From contig JAEWIZ010000021.1 of NCBI GenBank assembly GCA_023386815.1, positions 96,357 to 160,356 of the forward strand: a DNA stretch of 64,000 nt. The letters are read 5' to 3'. Origin of the DNA: Bacillota bacterium. Lineage in GTDB: Bacteria; Bacillota; Clostridia; Lachnospirales; Lachnospiraceae. Below are positions 53,897 through 63,303 of this stretch, piece by piece. Position numbers and translations under genes: made by a program. Every line of letters begins with the position of its first letter. Position 1 is the stretch's first letter. A model generated the notes under the pieces. It saw nothing but the letters and a program-made list of their open reading frames with translations. It was not told where the DNA came from and made no database searches.

Positions 53897-54398
53897 ATGC
53901 TTCCTCACTTTCCATAATACCAATACTTTGTACTAGCTCTGTTAATTAGTATTTCCATAACACATCAAATTACTGTGAAAATATTTGGAATTAATCATAA
54001 TATGTGCTAAATCAAAGTGATTTAATTAAAAAAATGAAAAGTTTTTGACATAAATTCTATTTAAAATAAGAGGAATAAAACATGTTTTCTTGATACTCGA
54101 ACTCTCTGTAGGGGAGAGATGAAGATTGAGGGGATTAATACGGAGCAGTCAAGGCAACCACGGTAAATGGGCGAAGGAGACGATTTCTTTTGTTGCTTTT
54201 TAACAAAAAAATATTAAAAAATCCATTGCTTCCATGAAAAATCATGATGTCCGAATAGGAAATAGCTGCTTTTATAACCATCATCTAACTATTGAACCCC
54301 TATACCCTATGTGTTACTCTAAGGGAGCAGCAGAGAGATGCCTCTTCGGAGGCGAGTAAATAATCAACCGCCGCAGAGTGGTGAAAATGGAGGAAAAC
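53897..54398. other. Divergent leader region of about 500 bases
   Basis: No large gene. It holds the promoter side of the DUF2680 gene, then on the plus strand a 15-codon frame with an AGGGGAGAG site (54119-54166, beginning MKIEGINTEQ), which may be a leader peptide or a decayed gene start, and a GCCTC-TTCG-GAGGC tetraloop hairpin (54340-54353) before the CAP gene. The structured tail suggests a long 5' leader, but it matches no riboswitch class that I can recognise. Confidence 0.4.
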
Positions 54399-55196
54399 AT
54401 GAAGAAGTTTTTAGCAGTATCAACATGTACACTCGTAGTATCACTATCTAGTATTTTTGGATTAATTGGTGATAGTCAGACACAGGCTGTAGTATATGCA
54501 GCTGAAACTAATAACATATATGCAACGAAGGCAGTGAACTTATCAAACTGCAAATCAGTAAAACAAGTTGTATCAGTACTAAAGAAAAGTGGATGCAGCA
54601 ATGCTGTATTAAATAAAGTAAAAAACATGAAGAGTGTAAACGCAGCTGTCAAGTATATAGGCAATAATAAAAAGTTATGCCAGTCATTAACAGCTGCGAA
54701 CGTAAAGGTACAGACCCCTACGACAACAACAAAAAAACCAACGACAACAACTACGAAAAAGCCAACGACAACTACAAATACAACAACGAAACCAACTACA
54801 TCAACATCAACCAATAGTACTACCAGCAGCTATGCAAATGAAGTATTAAAGCTTGTAAATGCTGAACGTGCAAAAGCAGGTTTATCCGCATTTACAACAA
54901 ACTCAAGCCTGACAGCAGCGGCTAATAAGCGTGCTGTTGAGATTAAGACATCCTTCTCACATACAAGACCAAACGGAAGTGGATTCCAGACAGTATTAGG
55001 TGAGTATAACGTGTCCTATCGTGCAGCAGGTGAGAATATTGCGTACGGTCAGAAGACACCTCAGGCAGTAGTAACAGGTTGGATGAATTCTCCGGGACAC
55101 AGAGCAAATATTTTGAATGCTAATTTTAACAAATTAGGAGTTGGAGTATATCAGAGCAATGGTACCATCTATTGGACACAGGAATTTACTAACTAA
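54399..55196 (+). CDS. Secreted CAP (SCP/PR1) domain protein
   Basis: A 265-residue exported protein: signal peptide (about 1-34), a Cys-containing helical segment (about 45-105, NCKSVKQVVSVLKKSGCSNAV), a Thr/Lys/Pro linker with near-repeats of KPTTTTT, and a C-terminal CAP domain (about 150-265) with EVLKLVNAERAKAGL, SHTRPNG, GENIAYG, WMNSPGHRANIL and WTQEF. CAP proteins of clostridia and bacilli are surface or spore proteins of unsettled activity. ATG 54399 has TGGAGG upstream. The ACA-rich linker codons are prone to slippage. Confidence 0.9.
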   Translation: MKKFLAVSTCTLVVSLSSIFGLIGDSQTQAVVYAAETNNIYATKAVNLSNCKSVKQVVSVLKKSGCSNAVLNKVKNMKSVNAAVKYIGNNKKLCQSLTAANVKVQTPTTTTKKPTTTTTKKPTTTTNTTTKPTTSTSTNSTTSSYANEVLKLVNAERAKAGLSAFTTNSSLTAAANKRAVEIKTSFSHTRPNGSGFQTVLGEYNVSYRAAGENIAYGQKTPQAVVTGWMNSPGHRANILNANFNKLGVGVYQSNGTIYWTQEFTN

Positions 55197-55246
55197 ATAA
55201 TATACAAGCTGAAACAGGAAACTGATCCTACTTGTCTGAAACAATA

Positions 55247-55293
55247 AAAAAGAAGCTTTCTGCCATGAGAATATGGCGAAAGCTTCTTTTTTG
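55247..55293. terminator. Strong symmetric terminator after the CAP gene
   Basis: AAGAAGCTTTC with GAAAGCTTCTT, inner GCCAT/ATGGC, flanked by A-run and T-run, so it can work on both strands. Confidence 0.9.
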
Positions 55294-55380
55294 CAATTAG
55301 ACATCATATATTACCATTGATAAGTATGTATTAAGCCGATATGAAAGAAATGAAAATGGCTTCTGGAGAGGATCATTAAT

Positions 55381-56007
55381 ATGGATGAAAGATTTGCCGG
55401 TGAGAATGAGTATTATGTAAATATTAAAAAGGTTATGAATCCAGACAGTATTTATGTTCTTGTGGACAAATTTAATCAACTTGATGAGGAATATGTTCCG
55501 TGCGATTTAGAGATGATTCATGAAAAATATAATCCTATGCGATTATTGATGAGGCGGGAGGCACGAATTGCCTTTGAGGATATGTGTTACTTTGCAGAGC
55601 GGCAAGGGATTTTACTAGAGGCTGTTTCAGCATTTCGAAGCTATTCCTATCAAAAAATGATATATATGAAAAATTGGACGGAAGGTGTAACCCTGGAAGA
55701 ATATCAGCGTATTAGGGATAGAGTATCTGCCAGACCTGGACATAGTGAGCATCAAACAGGCTTGGCGGTGGATATTAATGATTTAGAGGAAACCTTTGCA
55801 GATACAGAGGCAGGGCACTGGTTAGCGTTGAATGCTCATTACTTTGGCTTTATTCTTCGCTATCCGAAGGGGAAAGAAGCGATTACCGGGTATGATTATG
55901 AGCCCTGGCATTTTCGTTATATAGGAAAGTATCTGGCAGACAGAATATATAAGAGTGGATTAACCTATGATGAATGGTATGATGAATTTGATATTTGCTC
56001 AAATTGA
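55381..56007 (+). CDS. VanY-type D-alanyl-D-alanine carboxypeptidase
   Basis: A 208-residue M15B zinc peptidase. The zinc ligands are in ARPGHSEHQTGLAVDIND (His and Asp) and EPWHFRY (His); SAFRSYSYQ precedes. It trims the last D-Ala of peptidoglycan stems. No signal peptide or anchor is seen, so it may act on imported or recycled fragments or be exported by another route. Not accompanied by other van genes, so no glycopeptide resistance is implied. GGAGAGG lies seven bases before the ATG. Confidence 0.9.
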   Translation: MDERFAGENEYYVNIKKVMNPDSIYVLVDKFNQLDEEYVPCDLEMIHEKYNPMRLLMRREARIAFEDMCYFAERQGILLEAVSAFRSYSYQKMIYMKNWTEGVTLEEYQRIRDRVSARPGHSEHQTGLAVDINDLEETFADTEAGHWLALNAHYFGFILRYPKGKEAITGYDYEPWHFRYIGKYLADRIYKSGLTYDEWYDEFDICSN

Positions 56008-56046
56008 TTTTAATTAAGTAGGCATAATCGTTGGTTTAACATGAAT

Positions 56047-56085
56047 AAAAGAAAGGGCGGCTTCTATGGAGTCGCCCTTTCTTTA
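56047..56085. terminator. Bidirectional terminator between vanY-like and rubrerythrin genes
   Basis: AAAGAAAGGGCG pairs with CGCCCTTTCTTT; A-rich and T-rich flanks serve both converging genes. Confidence 0.9.
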
Positions 56086-56093
56086 AGCTTGAG

Positions 56094-56633
56094 TTATTCA
56101 GCGATACCTTGATAGAGATGATAAAATCCCTGAGGGAAGCCGCATACCGGGCAAATCTCAGGAGCACAGAGGCCACTCATGATATTGCCGCATTGCATAC
56201 AGATCCACAAAGACTCTGTTGGTTTGCAAAATACTTCATTACGCACAATATTATCATATAAAGTTTGAAATTGTAGGTCATGGTTCAGCTCGATGTTTGC
56301 AATACCATTGAAGAGCGCTGCAATATTGTCATAACCTTCCTCAATGGCTGTCTCAGCATAGCGTCTGTATTCGTCAGCTTTTGAAATTTCGTATTCAGTA
56401 GATCGAAGTAAGTTCTGTTGTGTATCTGGAATTATTCCGTCATTTAATAATCGGAAAAAGATTCTGGCATGCTCCTTTTCGTTTTTGGCGATTGTATCAT
56501 AAATATCACCAATTTCTTCAAAACCATCAGTTCTAGCCTTATCACCGTATATTTGATACAGGGTATTAACAATAGATTCACTGCGGTAAGCACTATTAAT
56601 GTTTTGATATGTTTTGCTTTGATGAAAATCCAT
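56094..56633 (-). CDS. rbr: Rubrerythrin
   Basis: A 179-residue peroxide-reducing protein of anaerobes: a four-helix di-iron domain (Glu ligands in RSESIVNTLYQI, KNEKEHARIFF, ETAIEEGYDN, NIELNHDLQF) and a C-terminal rubredoxin-type centre, CMQCGN and CPVCGF. ATG 56633 follows AAAGGATT; the frame starting at 56657 includes that site. Indicates defence against hydrogen peroxide and an anaerobic host. Confidence 0.92.
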   Translation of the reverse strand: MDFHQSKTYQNINSAYRSESIVNTLYQIYGDKARTDGFEEIGDIYDTIAKNEKEHARIFFRLLNDGIIPDTQQNLLRSTEYEISKADEYRRYAETAIEEGYDNIAALFNGIANIELNHDLQFQTLYDNIVRNEVFCKPTESLWICMQCGNIMSGLCAPEICPVCGFPQGFYHLYQGIAE

Positions 56634-57066
56634 ATAGAATCCTTTCAAGGGTAGCATTCATTAACTTGATATATCTTATGAGATTTATTACATATTTATA
56701 TCACATGCTTGTAAATGTAAAGAGAAATTGATTATTAATTAGTTTTCTATTACGGCAAGCATTAGCTTATGAGTAATTCATCTTTCATTTTTTATGGATA
56801 TTATTTCTTCTAAAACAAATGGAACTGGTTAATTAGGATCTGCGTCTAATGTATGTAAACGAAATATGGAAGAGAAAATAAATCCCAGCTGCTTAAGGTA
56901 CCTAAGTAGCAAATAGGATGACCATATGGTTACAGTACTAAGGAACAAAGGATAAGAACAAAAACAGAAACAAAAACGTTAATTAAGAAGAATTAAAGAT
57001 AAGGTAGCAATGCTATATTAATAAAAATAAGGTAACTATGTTACATATTAATAAGGAGGTATATTT
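56634..57066. other. AT-rich intergenic stretch of about 430 bases
   Basis: No gene seen. It must hold the rubrerythrin promoter and the leader of the next gene. Visible structure is limited to the direct repeat at 56999-57054 and a near-palindrome CTTAAGGTACCTAAG around 56896-56911. Confidence 0.4.
56999..57054 (+). repeat. Degenerate direct repeat before a surface-protein gene
   Basis: Two copies of about 27 bases, each with ATAAGGTA-N-C-N-ATG-N-TA and ending ATTAATAA, adjacent and ending at the AAGGAGG ribosome site. Looks like a local duplication of the leader. Confidence 0.55.
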
Positions 57067-57726
57067 ATGAAATCAAAATATATTAAAGGAATTATTTTAG
57101 GATTATGTATATCAGCATTTTCAACAAGCGTTGCATTTGCACAGGTAGCCTCAAGTGAGGTTGCACCGATTAATGCGACAGTGCAATCAGAAGGAACAAA
57201 AGAATTAATGGAGAAGCAGCGTCAAATAGATCAATATCTGTTTGAAGATCATGCAAAGGATTTAGAGGCAAAGGAGATCTTTGTAAATTATACAAGTGTT
57301 GTTGATGATTATGTTGAGATTGGTATTTCTCCATACAATGATGAGAATGCAAATTATTTATATGAAGCTCTTGGAAAAGATAATATTAAGGTAGTAGAAT
57401 TTGATCAAAGCATCATATATGCATCAGGCCCAGCGGTAGAAGATAAGATGTATAAGGATGGAGATGTACAGATTCAGATAGAAAGTGTTGATGATCAAAC
57501 TGTTACTGATGAAGAAAACTTATACTATACGACAGGTGTTGAGGATAATCAAGCTGTAACGGATGTAAAGACTGTTTCTAATCCGGAAAGTGCGGATTTA
57601 GGTGGTCAAAACACCGAAAAATCCAGTAATACAGCCTATATAGCGTTTATAGTAGTTGCTGTTGCAGGTATTGGTGGTCTTGGAACTATCATTATTCGCA
57701 GCAACGCAAAAAAATCCATGAAATAA
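57067..57726 (+). CDS. Exported membrane-anchored protein of unknown function
   Basis: A 219-residue protein with a signal peptide (1-26, ending AFAQ), an acidic extracellular part of about 160 residues, and a C-terminal membrane helix (AYIAFIVVAVAGIGGLGTIII) followed by a short basic tail RSNAKKSMK. There is no LPXTG-like motif, so it is a type I single-pass protein, not a sortase substrate. Site AAGGAGG upstream and a strong terminator downstream; monocistronic. Not recognised. Confidence 0.72.
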   Translation: MKSKYIKGIILGLCISAFSTSVAFAQVASSEVAPINATVQSEGTKELMEKQRQIDQYLFEDHAKDLEAKEIFVNYTSVVDDYVEIGISPYNDENANYLYEALGKDNIKVVEFDQSIIYASGPAVEDKMYKDGDVQIQIESVDDQTVTDEENLYYTTGVEDNQAVTDVKTVSNPESADLGGQNTEKSSNTAYIAFIVVAVAGIGGLGTIIIRSNAKKSMK

Positions 57727-57746
57727 GCATAACGTTTCATTACCAG

Positions 57747-57811
57747 AAAAGAAGCATACAATACCTGAAATTCAAAAAGTTTGATGAACAGGAAAGTATG
57801 CTTCTTTTTTA
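57747..57811. terminator. Terminator after the membrane-anchored protein
   Basis: AAGAAGCATAC pairs with GTATGCTTCTT (11 pairs), CCTG/CAGG inside, T6 after. Confidence 0.88.
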
Positions 57812-57985
57812 CTAAACTCATAACAATGATAAAAATGATTAACAATATTCAAAACAGAAGATAACTCATAATAATACCATCATACATAGACATAATATAA
57901 TAGAAGAAACTTAATTTATGTCTTTTGTTTAAAGCAAGAAATATGGGATATTATCTAATAGAGTACAAATATAGAAAGAAGGGTA

Positions 57986-58840
57986 ATGATGAAGGTAGAA
58001 GTAGTTTCCAGTGCTAAAGATTTTTTAGTGAATTATGAAAATATTATGCTGCAGCAGGAAGCAGTGAGTCAGCTGATACTCTATAGTGCATATCAAGAGA
58101 AAGAGAATAAAAACAATACTGGAATCTTTGGAGCTGTATTAAATGAGGATAAGACAGTACTATTATTTTGCAATGTATTACCCTATAAGTTGGTTATTTA
58201 CACAGTTGTACAGGAAGATATATCAGATGCAGCTGCAGCTCTTGCTGACTATATTGTAGAGCAAAGGATTAAAATAAACGGAATTCTTGGAAGAAAGGAT
58301 GTCTGCCAGGGATTTATTGATCAGTATCAAAAGAGTAAAGAGGGAACATTCATTGAAAAGCTGGCAGCGGATATTATGGAGCTTCGCAGTCTAAATGACC
58401 TCAAACCGGTAGAGGGAATACATCGTCTTGCTCATATTAATGAAGTGAAAATGATTACAGATTGGATTATAGAGTTTCAGATGGAAACACAAACCAGTGA
58501 AATGGACTATGAGGCAGCATTGGTAAAAGCGAGACAATTTATTAATTCCAGAGATGTATATGTATTTGAAACGACAGAGCAAAAAGTTGTGACAATGGCA
58601 ATAACCACGAGGAGACTACCGAATGGAATTGCGATAGCATATGTATATACTCCCGAAGAATTTAGGGGACAGGGGTATGCAGCTACGAACATGTACCATT
58701 TGAGCAAGTCACTGTTAGCAGAAGGGTATCAGTTCTGTACTCTATTTGTGGATAAGGAAAACTTATTGTCACACAGAGCGTATGAAAAAGTAGGCTTTCA
58801 TGTCTTAGAAGAAAGCTATGAGTATGAGCTGATATCATAA
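57986..58840 (+). CDS. GNAT family N-acetyltransferase
   Basis: A 284-residue protein with a divergent N-terminal half (about 1-140) and a C-terminal GNAT fold: IAYVYTPEEFRGQGYAATNM holds the acetyl-CoA loop (R-G-Q-G-Y-A), then TLFVDKENLLSHRAYEKVGF. The two-part build resembles GNAT proteins annotated as of unknown specificity. Start is ATG 57986 or the adjoining ATG 57989, which is better spaced from AGAAGGG. Confidence 0.87.
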   Translation: MMKVEVVSSAKDFLVNYENIMLQQEAVSQLILYSAYQEKENKNNTGIFGAVLNEDKTVLLFCNVLPYKLVIYTVVQEDISDAAAALADYIVEQRIKINGILGRKDVCQGFIDQYQKSKEGTFIEKLAADIMELRSLNDLKPVEGIHRLAHINEVKMITDWIIEFQMETQTSEMDYEAALVKARQFINSRDVYVFETTEQKVVTMAITTRRLPNGIAIAYVYTPEEFRGQGYAATNMYHLSKSLLAEGYQFCTLFVDKENLLSHRAYEKVGFHVLEESYEYELIS

Positions 58841-58973
58841 GAGAGACTTTATCAATGCATAGGGTGCTTGCTTTTGTGGTGCTATCAGTGTAAAATAATA
58901 TAGAGTTTAGTTTCGTATCGATATTAAATTCATTTTGTATTCATTGATAGGAGAACGAAGGGAGTATATAACT

Positions 58974-59966
58974 ATGAAAATTATTCGATGGGGTATTATT
59001 GGGACAGGTAATATATCTACAAAATTTGCGGTAGCACTTAGTGCAATAGAAGGCATTGAAATTGTAGCAGTCGCTTCAAGAAATCAAGAAAAGGCGAATC
59101 AATTTGCAGAACAATTTCAAATTAAAAAAGCATATTCAAGCTATGAAGAATTAGCGAAAGATCCGGAGATTGATGTGGTGTATATTGGAACTCCGCATAC
59201 AGAACATAAAACCAATTCGGAAGTGTGCATAAGAAACAAAAAGGCGGTTTTATGTGAAAAACCCTTTACATTAAATCAGCAGGATAGCGAATATTTAATT
59301 GCATTAGCAAAAGAATATGACGTATTTTTAATGGAGGCAATGTGGACTAAATTTATGCCTGTAACAAACATGGTGAAACAATGGATACAGGAAAAGGCAA
59401 TTGGCCAAGTGAAATATTTTGATATTAAGTTTGGATATGACGGCGGGTATGATATCAATGGACGCTTATTAAACCCAGAGTTGGCAGGTGGGGCGCTTTT
59501 GGATGTTGGAATATACCCGATCAGCTATGCTATACATATGATGGGAATGCTACCAGAGCAAATCTCTGGTACAGCATATTTAGGACAAACCAAAGTGGAT
59601 GAGGTAAATGCAATATCCATGCGATTTGAGGATGGAACGATAGCAATGTTGGGGTCAGCGGTTACGGTAGATATGCATAATCAGGCAATTATAGTAGGAG
59701 ATAACGGTAATATAGTAGTACCGGACTTCTGGAAGGCTGAATCAGCAGAGCTTTATGATAAAAACGGAAACTTAATTAATACTTTTGTAATGCCTTTTAT
59801 TGCAAATGGATATGAGTATGAGGCAGAAGCGGTAAATGCCTGCCTAAGGGAAGGCAAGAAGGAAAGTGATTTAGTTCCACTTGCAGATACCTTAGCAATC
59901 ATGAAAGTAATGGATAGTCTACGTAAGGATTGGGGATTAACATATCCTCAAGAAATACTTGGATAA
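58974..59966 (+). CDS. Gfo/Idh/MocA family oxidoreductase
   Basis: A 330-residue NAD(P)-dependent dehydrogenase. Rossmann motif WGIIGTGNIS, the VYIGTPHTEH strand, and the catalytic CEKPFT motif; the C-terminal half (AGGALLDVGIYPISYA) matches the dimeric dihydrodiol or xylose dehydrogenase-like branch. It lacks the cysteine insert of the other member at 15306. ATG 58974 follows AAGGGAG; a longer frame from 58935 includes that site. Substrate unknown. Confidence 0.9.
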   Translation: MKIIRWGIIGTGNISTKFAVALSAIEGIEIVAVASRNQEKANQFAEQFQIKKAYSSYEELAKDPEIDVVYIGTPHTEHKTNSEVCIRNKKAVLCEKPFTLNQQDSEYLIALAKEYDVFLMEAMWTKFMPVTNMVKQWIQEKAIGQVKYFDIKFGYDGGYDINGRLLNPELAGGALLDVGIYPISYAIHMMGMLPEQISGTAYLGQTKVDEVNAISMRFEDGTIAMLGSAVTVDMHNQAIIVGDNGNIVVPDFWKAESAELYDKNGNLINTFVMPFIANGYEYEAEAVNACLREGKKESDLVPLADTLAIMKVMDSLRKDWGLTYPQEILG

Positions 59967-60021
59967 TGAAAACAAGAATCTTTAAATTCTGCAATTAATT
60001 CACAATTTTTACATAGTTAGG

Positions 60022-60030
60022 TGTTATACT
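60022..60030 (+). promoter_or_regulatory. Candidate promoter of the two-component pair
   Basis: Extended -10 element, TGT then TATACT, about 34 bases before the regulator gene; no convincing -35. Confidence 0.4.
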
Positions 60031-60063
60031 CATTACTACAAGAATAAAACACGGAGGTGCCAA

Positions 60064-60741
60064 ATGGATCAGCTGAAGATTTTAGTAGTGGATGACGAGA
60101 GCAGAATGAGAAAGCTTGTTAAGGACTTTTTGGTACGTAAAGATTATGAGGTAATTGAGGCAGAAAATGGAGAACAAGCAATTGATTTATTTTTCTCTAA
60201 GAAGGATATAGCACTAATCATACTTGATGTAATGATGCCAAAGCTGGATGGATGGGGTGTTGTAAAGGAGATTAGACAATACTCTAAGGTTCCTATTATT
60301 ATGCTGACAGCAAAGGGTGAAGAAAAGGATGAATTACAAGGCTTTGATTTAGGTGTGGATGAATACATATCAAAGCCTTTTAGCCCTAAAATTCTAGTTG
60401 CAAGAGTCGAAGCAGTACTTCGAAGAACAATTTCCATGGATGAAGAATCCATAGAGGTTGGTGGAATTGTTTTGGATAAAGCTGCCCATCAGGTGAAGAT
60501 AGATGGAGAAGAAATAGAATTAAGTTATAAAGAATTCGAATTATTAACTTATTTCGTTGCAAATCATGGAGTAGCTCTTTCTAGAGAGAAAATTCTAAAT
60601 AATGTATGGAACTATGATTATTTTGGAGACGCAAGAACCATAGATACTCATGTGAAGAAATTAAGAAGTAAAATGGGACCCAAGGGTGACTATATAAAAA
60701 CCATATGGGGACTGGGATATAAATTCGAGGTGGATGCATGA
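60064..60741 (+). CDS. OmpR-family response regulator
   Basis: A 225-residue regulator: receiver domain with Asp55 (ILDVMMPKLDGWG) and a winged-helix effector (about 130-223, SYKEFELLTYFVANHGVALSRE). Site CGGAGG upstream. It overlaps its kinase gene by four bases (ATGA). The layout resembles clostridial pairs that sense envelope conditions; target genes may include the lipoprotein that follows. Confidence 0.92.
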   Translation: MDQLKILVVDDESRMRKLVKDFLVRKDYEVIEAENGEQAIDLFFSKKDIALIILDVMMPKLDGWGVVKEIRQYSKVPIIMLTAKGEEKDELQGFDLGVDEYISKPFSPKILVARVEAVLRRTISMDEESIEVGGIVLDKAAHQVKIDGEEIELSYKEFELLTYFVANHGVALSREKILNNVWNYDYFGDARTIDTHVKKLRSKMGPKGDYIKTIWGLGYKFEVDA

Positions 60742-62294
60742 AGCATTCCATTCGTTTTAAAATAACCTTTTTTTTAACAACAATGGTGGTCTTGACAATA
60801 TTCCTTACCTGGTTTATTAACAAGACCTTTTTGTCCGATTTTTATATCCATAGTAAGGTGGATAATCTGGATGATGTGTATAAAAAAGTACTTAGCATAT
60901 GTAACAAAAGTGATGAGGAATATAATCTGTCCGATGAGAATACGGAATTGATGGAACAACTGGCATATAATTATAATGTTGATGTATATATCTATAACTC
61001 CTATCAAGGAATGGTGTATCCAGAGGCAGATAACATTGGTTTAAGAGAAAAGGCAAAAATGCAGGATACAGAGATGTTTATTTTTGGCTTTTCAAATAAT
61101 GCTTTTGGACAAAGAAATATCTTAAAACAGTCCAGTAATTATATAATATACAGCATCCATGATTATCGAACCGATGCCAGCTTTATTGATATGGTGGGTT
61201 TACTTGAAACATCAAAAGCAAATACAAGTGACGAAAGCGCTCAAAATAATTCGATGCAGGCGAAGGAAGATTATAATATAGTATTACTGCGTACAAACTT
61301 CGACAGTATAGAGGAGAGTGCAGCGGTAGCCAATCAATTTCTGGCATACGTAGGAATTGCGGCAGTAATTCTGGGATCTCTGGCAATGTTTATCTTTAGT
61401 AAAAAATTTACGAAGCCGATTCTTGACCTGGCGGCGATTGCGAAAAGTATGACGGATTTGAATTTTGAAGTAAAATATAAGGTAGAATCTAAGGATGAAA
61501 TAGGAAAACTGGGAAGCAGCATTAACACCTTGTCGGACAAACTAGAGTCAACCATTACGGAACTAAAGCAAGCCAATAATGAATTAATGACAGATATTCA
61601 AAAGAAAACAGAGATTGATGAGATGAGAAAAGAGTTTTTATCGAATGTCTCACACGAGCTAAAAACTCCCATATCACTGATTCAAGGCTATGCAGAAGGC
61701 TTGAAAGAAAATATAAATGAAGATGAAGAAAGTCGGGACTTCTATTGTGAGGTTATCATTGACGAAGCAAACAAAATGAATCAGATGGTGAAAAAGCTGC
61801 TAAGCTTAAATGAATTAGAGTTTGGCAACAATCAGATTAACTTTGAGCGTTTTGATATTGTTTCTATGATACGAACAGTATTAAACTCAACGGAAATATT
61901 ATTTAAGCAAAAGGAAGTGACTCTGCATTTTGATCAGGAGGAGCCGGTTTATGTTTGGGCTGACGAATACCTGATAGAACAGGTGGTAACCAATTATATC
62001 AGCAATGCTTTAAATCATGTTAGTGACAATAGAATTATAGAAATTAAGCTGATACCTAGAGAGGATACTGTACGTATCGCTGTATTTAATACAGGGGATA
62101 ACATTCCGGACGAGGATCTCGATAAAATATGGGTTAAATTTTATAAAGTCGATAAGGCGAGAACCAGGGAGTATGGTGGAAGTGGTATTGGGCTTTCTAT
62201 TGTAAAAGCTATTTTGAAATCACACAATCAGGAATGTGGTGTGATTAACCGACCAGTTGGAGTGGAATTCTGGTTTGAACTTGCTACCAGATAG
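60738..62294 (+). CDS. HAMP-containing sensor histidine kinase
   Basis: A 518-residue membrane kinase: TM1 (about 8-28), an extracellular sensor of about 170 residues, TM2 (about 203-221), HAMP (222-275), HisKA with His306 in FLSNVSHELKTPISL and an ATPase domain (NYISNALNHVS, GSGIGLSIVKAI). Partner of the preceding regulator by overlap. The sensor domain is not recognised. Confidence 0.92.
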   Translation: MKHSIRFKITFFLTTMVVLTIFLTWFINKTFLSDFYIHSKVDNLDDVYKKVLSICNKSDEEYNLSDENTELMEQLAYNYNVDVYIYNSYQGMVYPEADNIGLREKAKMQDTEMFIFGFSNNAFGQRNILKQSSNYIIYSIHDYRTDASFIDMVGLLETSKANTSDESAQNNSMQAKEDYNIVLLRTNFDSIEESAAVANQFLAYVGIAAVILGSLAMFIFSKKFTKPILDLAAIAKSMTDLNFEVKYKVESKDEIGKLGSSINTLSDKLESTITELKQANNELMTDIQKKTEIDEMRKEFLSNVSHELKTPISLIQGYAEGLKENINEDEESRDFYCEVIIDEANKMNQMVKKLLSLNELEFGNNQINFERFDIVSMIRTVLNSTEILFKQKEVTLHFDQEEPVYVWADEYLIEQVVTNYISNALNHVSDNRIIEIKLIPREDTVRIAVFNTGDNIPDEDLDKIWVKFYKVDKARTREYGGSGIGLSIVKAILKSHNQECGVINRPVGVEFWFELATR

Positions 62295-62333
62295 AAGGGT
62301 GGCCTAACCACATTAATCCTCAATACATCAAAC

Positions 62334-62376
62334 AGCGAATCTATAACCATGAAACTATGGGGCAGATTCGCTTTTT
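62334..62376 (+). terminator. Terminator of the two-component pair
   Basis: AGCGAATCT with AGATTCGCT, inner CCAT/ATGG, followed by TTTTTATTT. Confidence 0.85.
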
Positions 62377-62569
62377 ATTTACCATAGTAAAAATAGTAAT
62401 ATGGACTCCCACAGGGACAAATCCCGTTAATTCTAGTTGATGAATGTTGCAAAAAGTGATAATATAAATTATCAGAAGTTGATTTTACAACTTTTGTAAT
62501 GAAAGCACTAAACGTAGCATTGAGCATTCGATGAGGTAACGTAAGGTGTTGGACTGGAGGAATTGGTCA

Positions 62570-63283
62570 ATGAAGCGATTAAAACTTATTGTAATGTTAA
62601 TATTATCGTTTTCTTTAACAGGATGCATCCAGGAATATAATTATACAGAAGAAGAAAGTGGTGCATTAGCAGAGTATATGGCAGGTAGACTTCTGGCAGA
62701 GGATAAAAACTATGACCAGGAATTGCCGCTTAGTGAGGAACTTCTATCTGAGGATAATATTTCGAAGGAAAATACGGAGCAAACTGTTGTATTGGGAAGT
62801 GTTGGGAATGCTTCAACAAATCATGAATCGGATGTTTATAGTAAAAGCGAATCGGATGTACAAGCTAGGAATAGTCTTTCGAGCGTCCTAGGAGAAAATA
62901 GCTTTGATGTTAATTATAAGAGTTATGTACTGGCAGAAATTTATCCGGATGAAGAAGCAAATCCGTACTTCTCATTAACTGCACGTAATGGATATCAATT
63001 ATTGGTAGTATCATTTACTGTTAAAAATAAGACATCTCAGGAAAAAGAATTTAATCTTAGTAATATAGATGTTGAATATCAGTTAGATGCTAATGTGGGT
63101 ACCGTCTATAAACCTCAATTTACTTTGCTGGAAAATGATTTAAGATATATTGATGTAATGATAGGAGCTAACAAATCCACCGAAGCTTTATTAGTATTCG
63201 AAGTATCAGACCAGACAGATACTTCAAACATGAAACTCACAGTTACGAAAGATAAAAGTACTTCAACGATTGAAATTAAATAG
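62570..63283 (+). CDS. Lipoprotein with DUF4352-like domain
   Basis: A 237-residue exported lipoprotein: basic start MKRLK, hydrophobic core, lipobox LTGC with Cys19. An acidic Ser/Glu linker leads to a beta-rich domain (about 120-237; NGYQLLVVSFTVKNKT, then IDVEYQL and LLVFEVSDQTD) like the immunoglobulin-like DUF4352/telokin fold. ATG 62570 lies behind GGAGG (12 bases); a longer frame from 62546 would hide the signal. Surface-located; role unknown. Perhaps controlled by the adjacent two-component pair. Confidence 0.75.
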   Translation: MKRLKLIVMLILSFSLTGCIQEYNYTEEESGALAEYMAGRLLAEDKNYDQELPLSEELLSEDNISKENTEQTVVLGSVGNASTNHESDVYSKSESDVQARNSLSSVLGENSFDVNYKSYVLAEIYPDEEANPYFSLTARNGYQLLVVSFTVKNKTSQEKEFNLSNIDVEYQLDANVGTVYKPQFTLLENDLRYIDVMIGANKSTEALLVFEVSDQTDTSNMKLTVTKDKSTSTIEIK

Positions 63284-63303
63284 AAGCAAGAAGGAGAAAA
63301 GTC

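Noticed and set aside
54100..54390. Possible cyclic-di-AMP, cyclic-di-GMP or other known riboswitch
   Set aside because: I looked for the conserved cores of the ydaO, GEMM, THF and SAM types and found none in the right order; only generic hairpins remain.
54476..54814. A minus-strand frame encoding long runs of Val and Phe
   Set aside because: It is the reverse of the Thr/Lys linker codons of the CAP protein (ACA/ACT repeats); low complexity, no ribosome site.
50212..56007. L,D-transpeptidase plus VanY-like carboxypeptidase as a glycopeptide-resistance island
   Set aside because: No vanH, vanA/B ligase, vanX or vanRS genes are present, and the two genes are 5 kb apart in separate transcripts.
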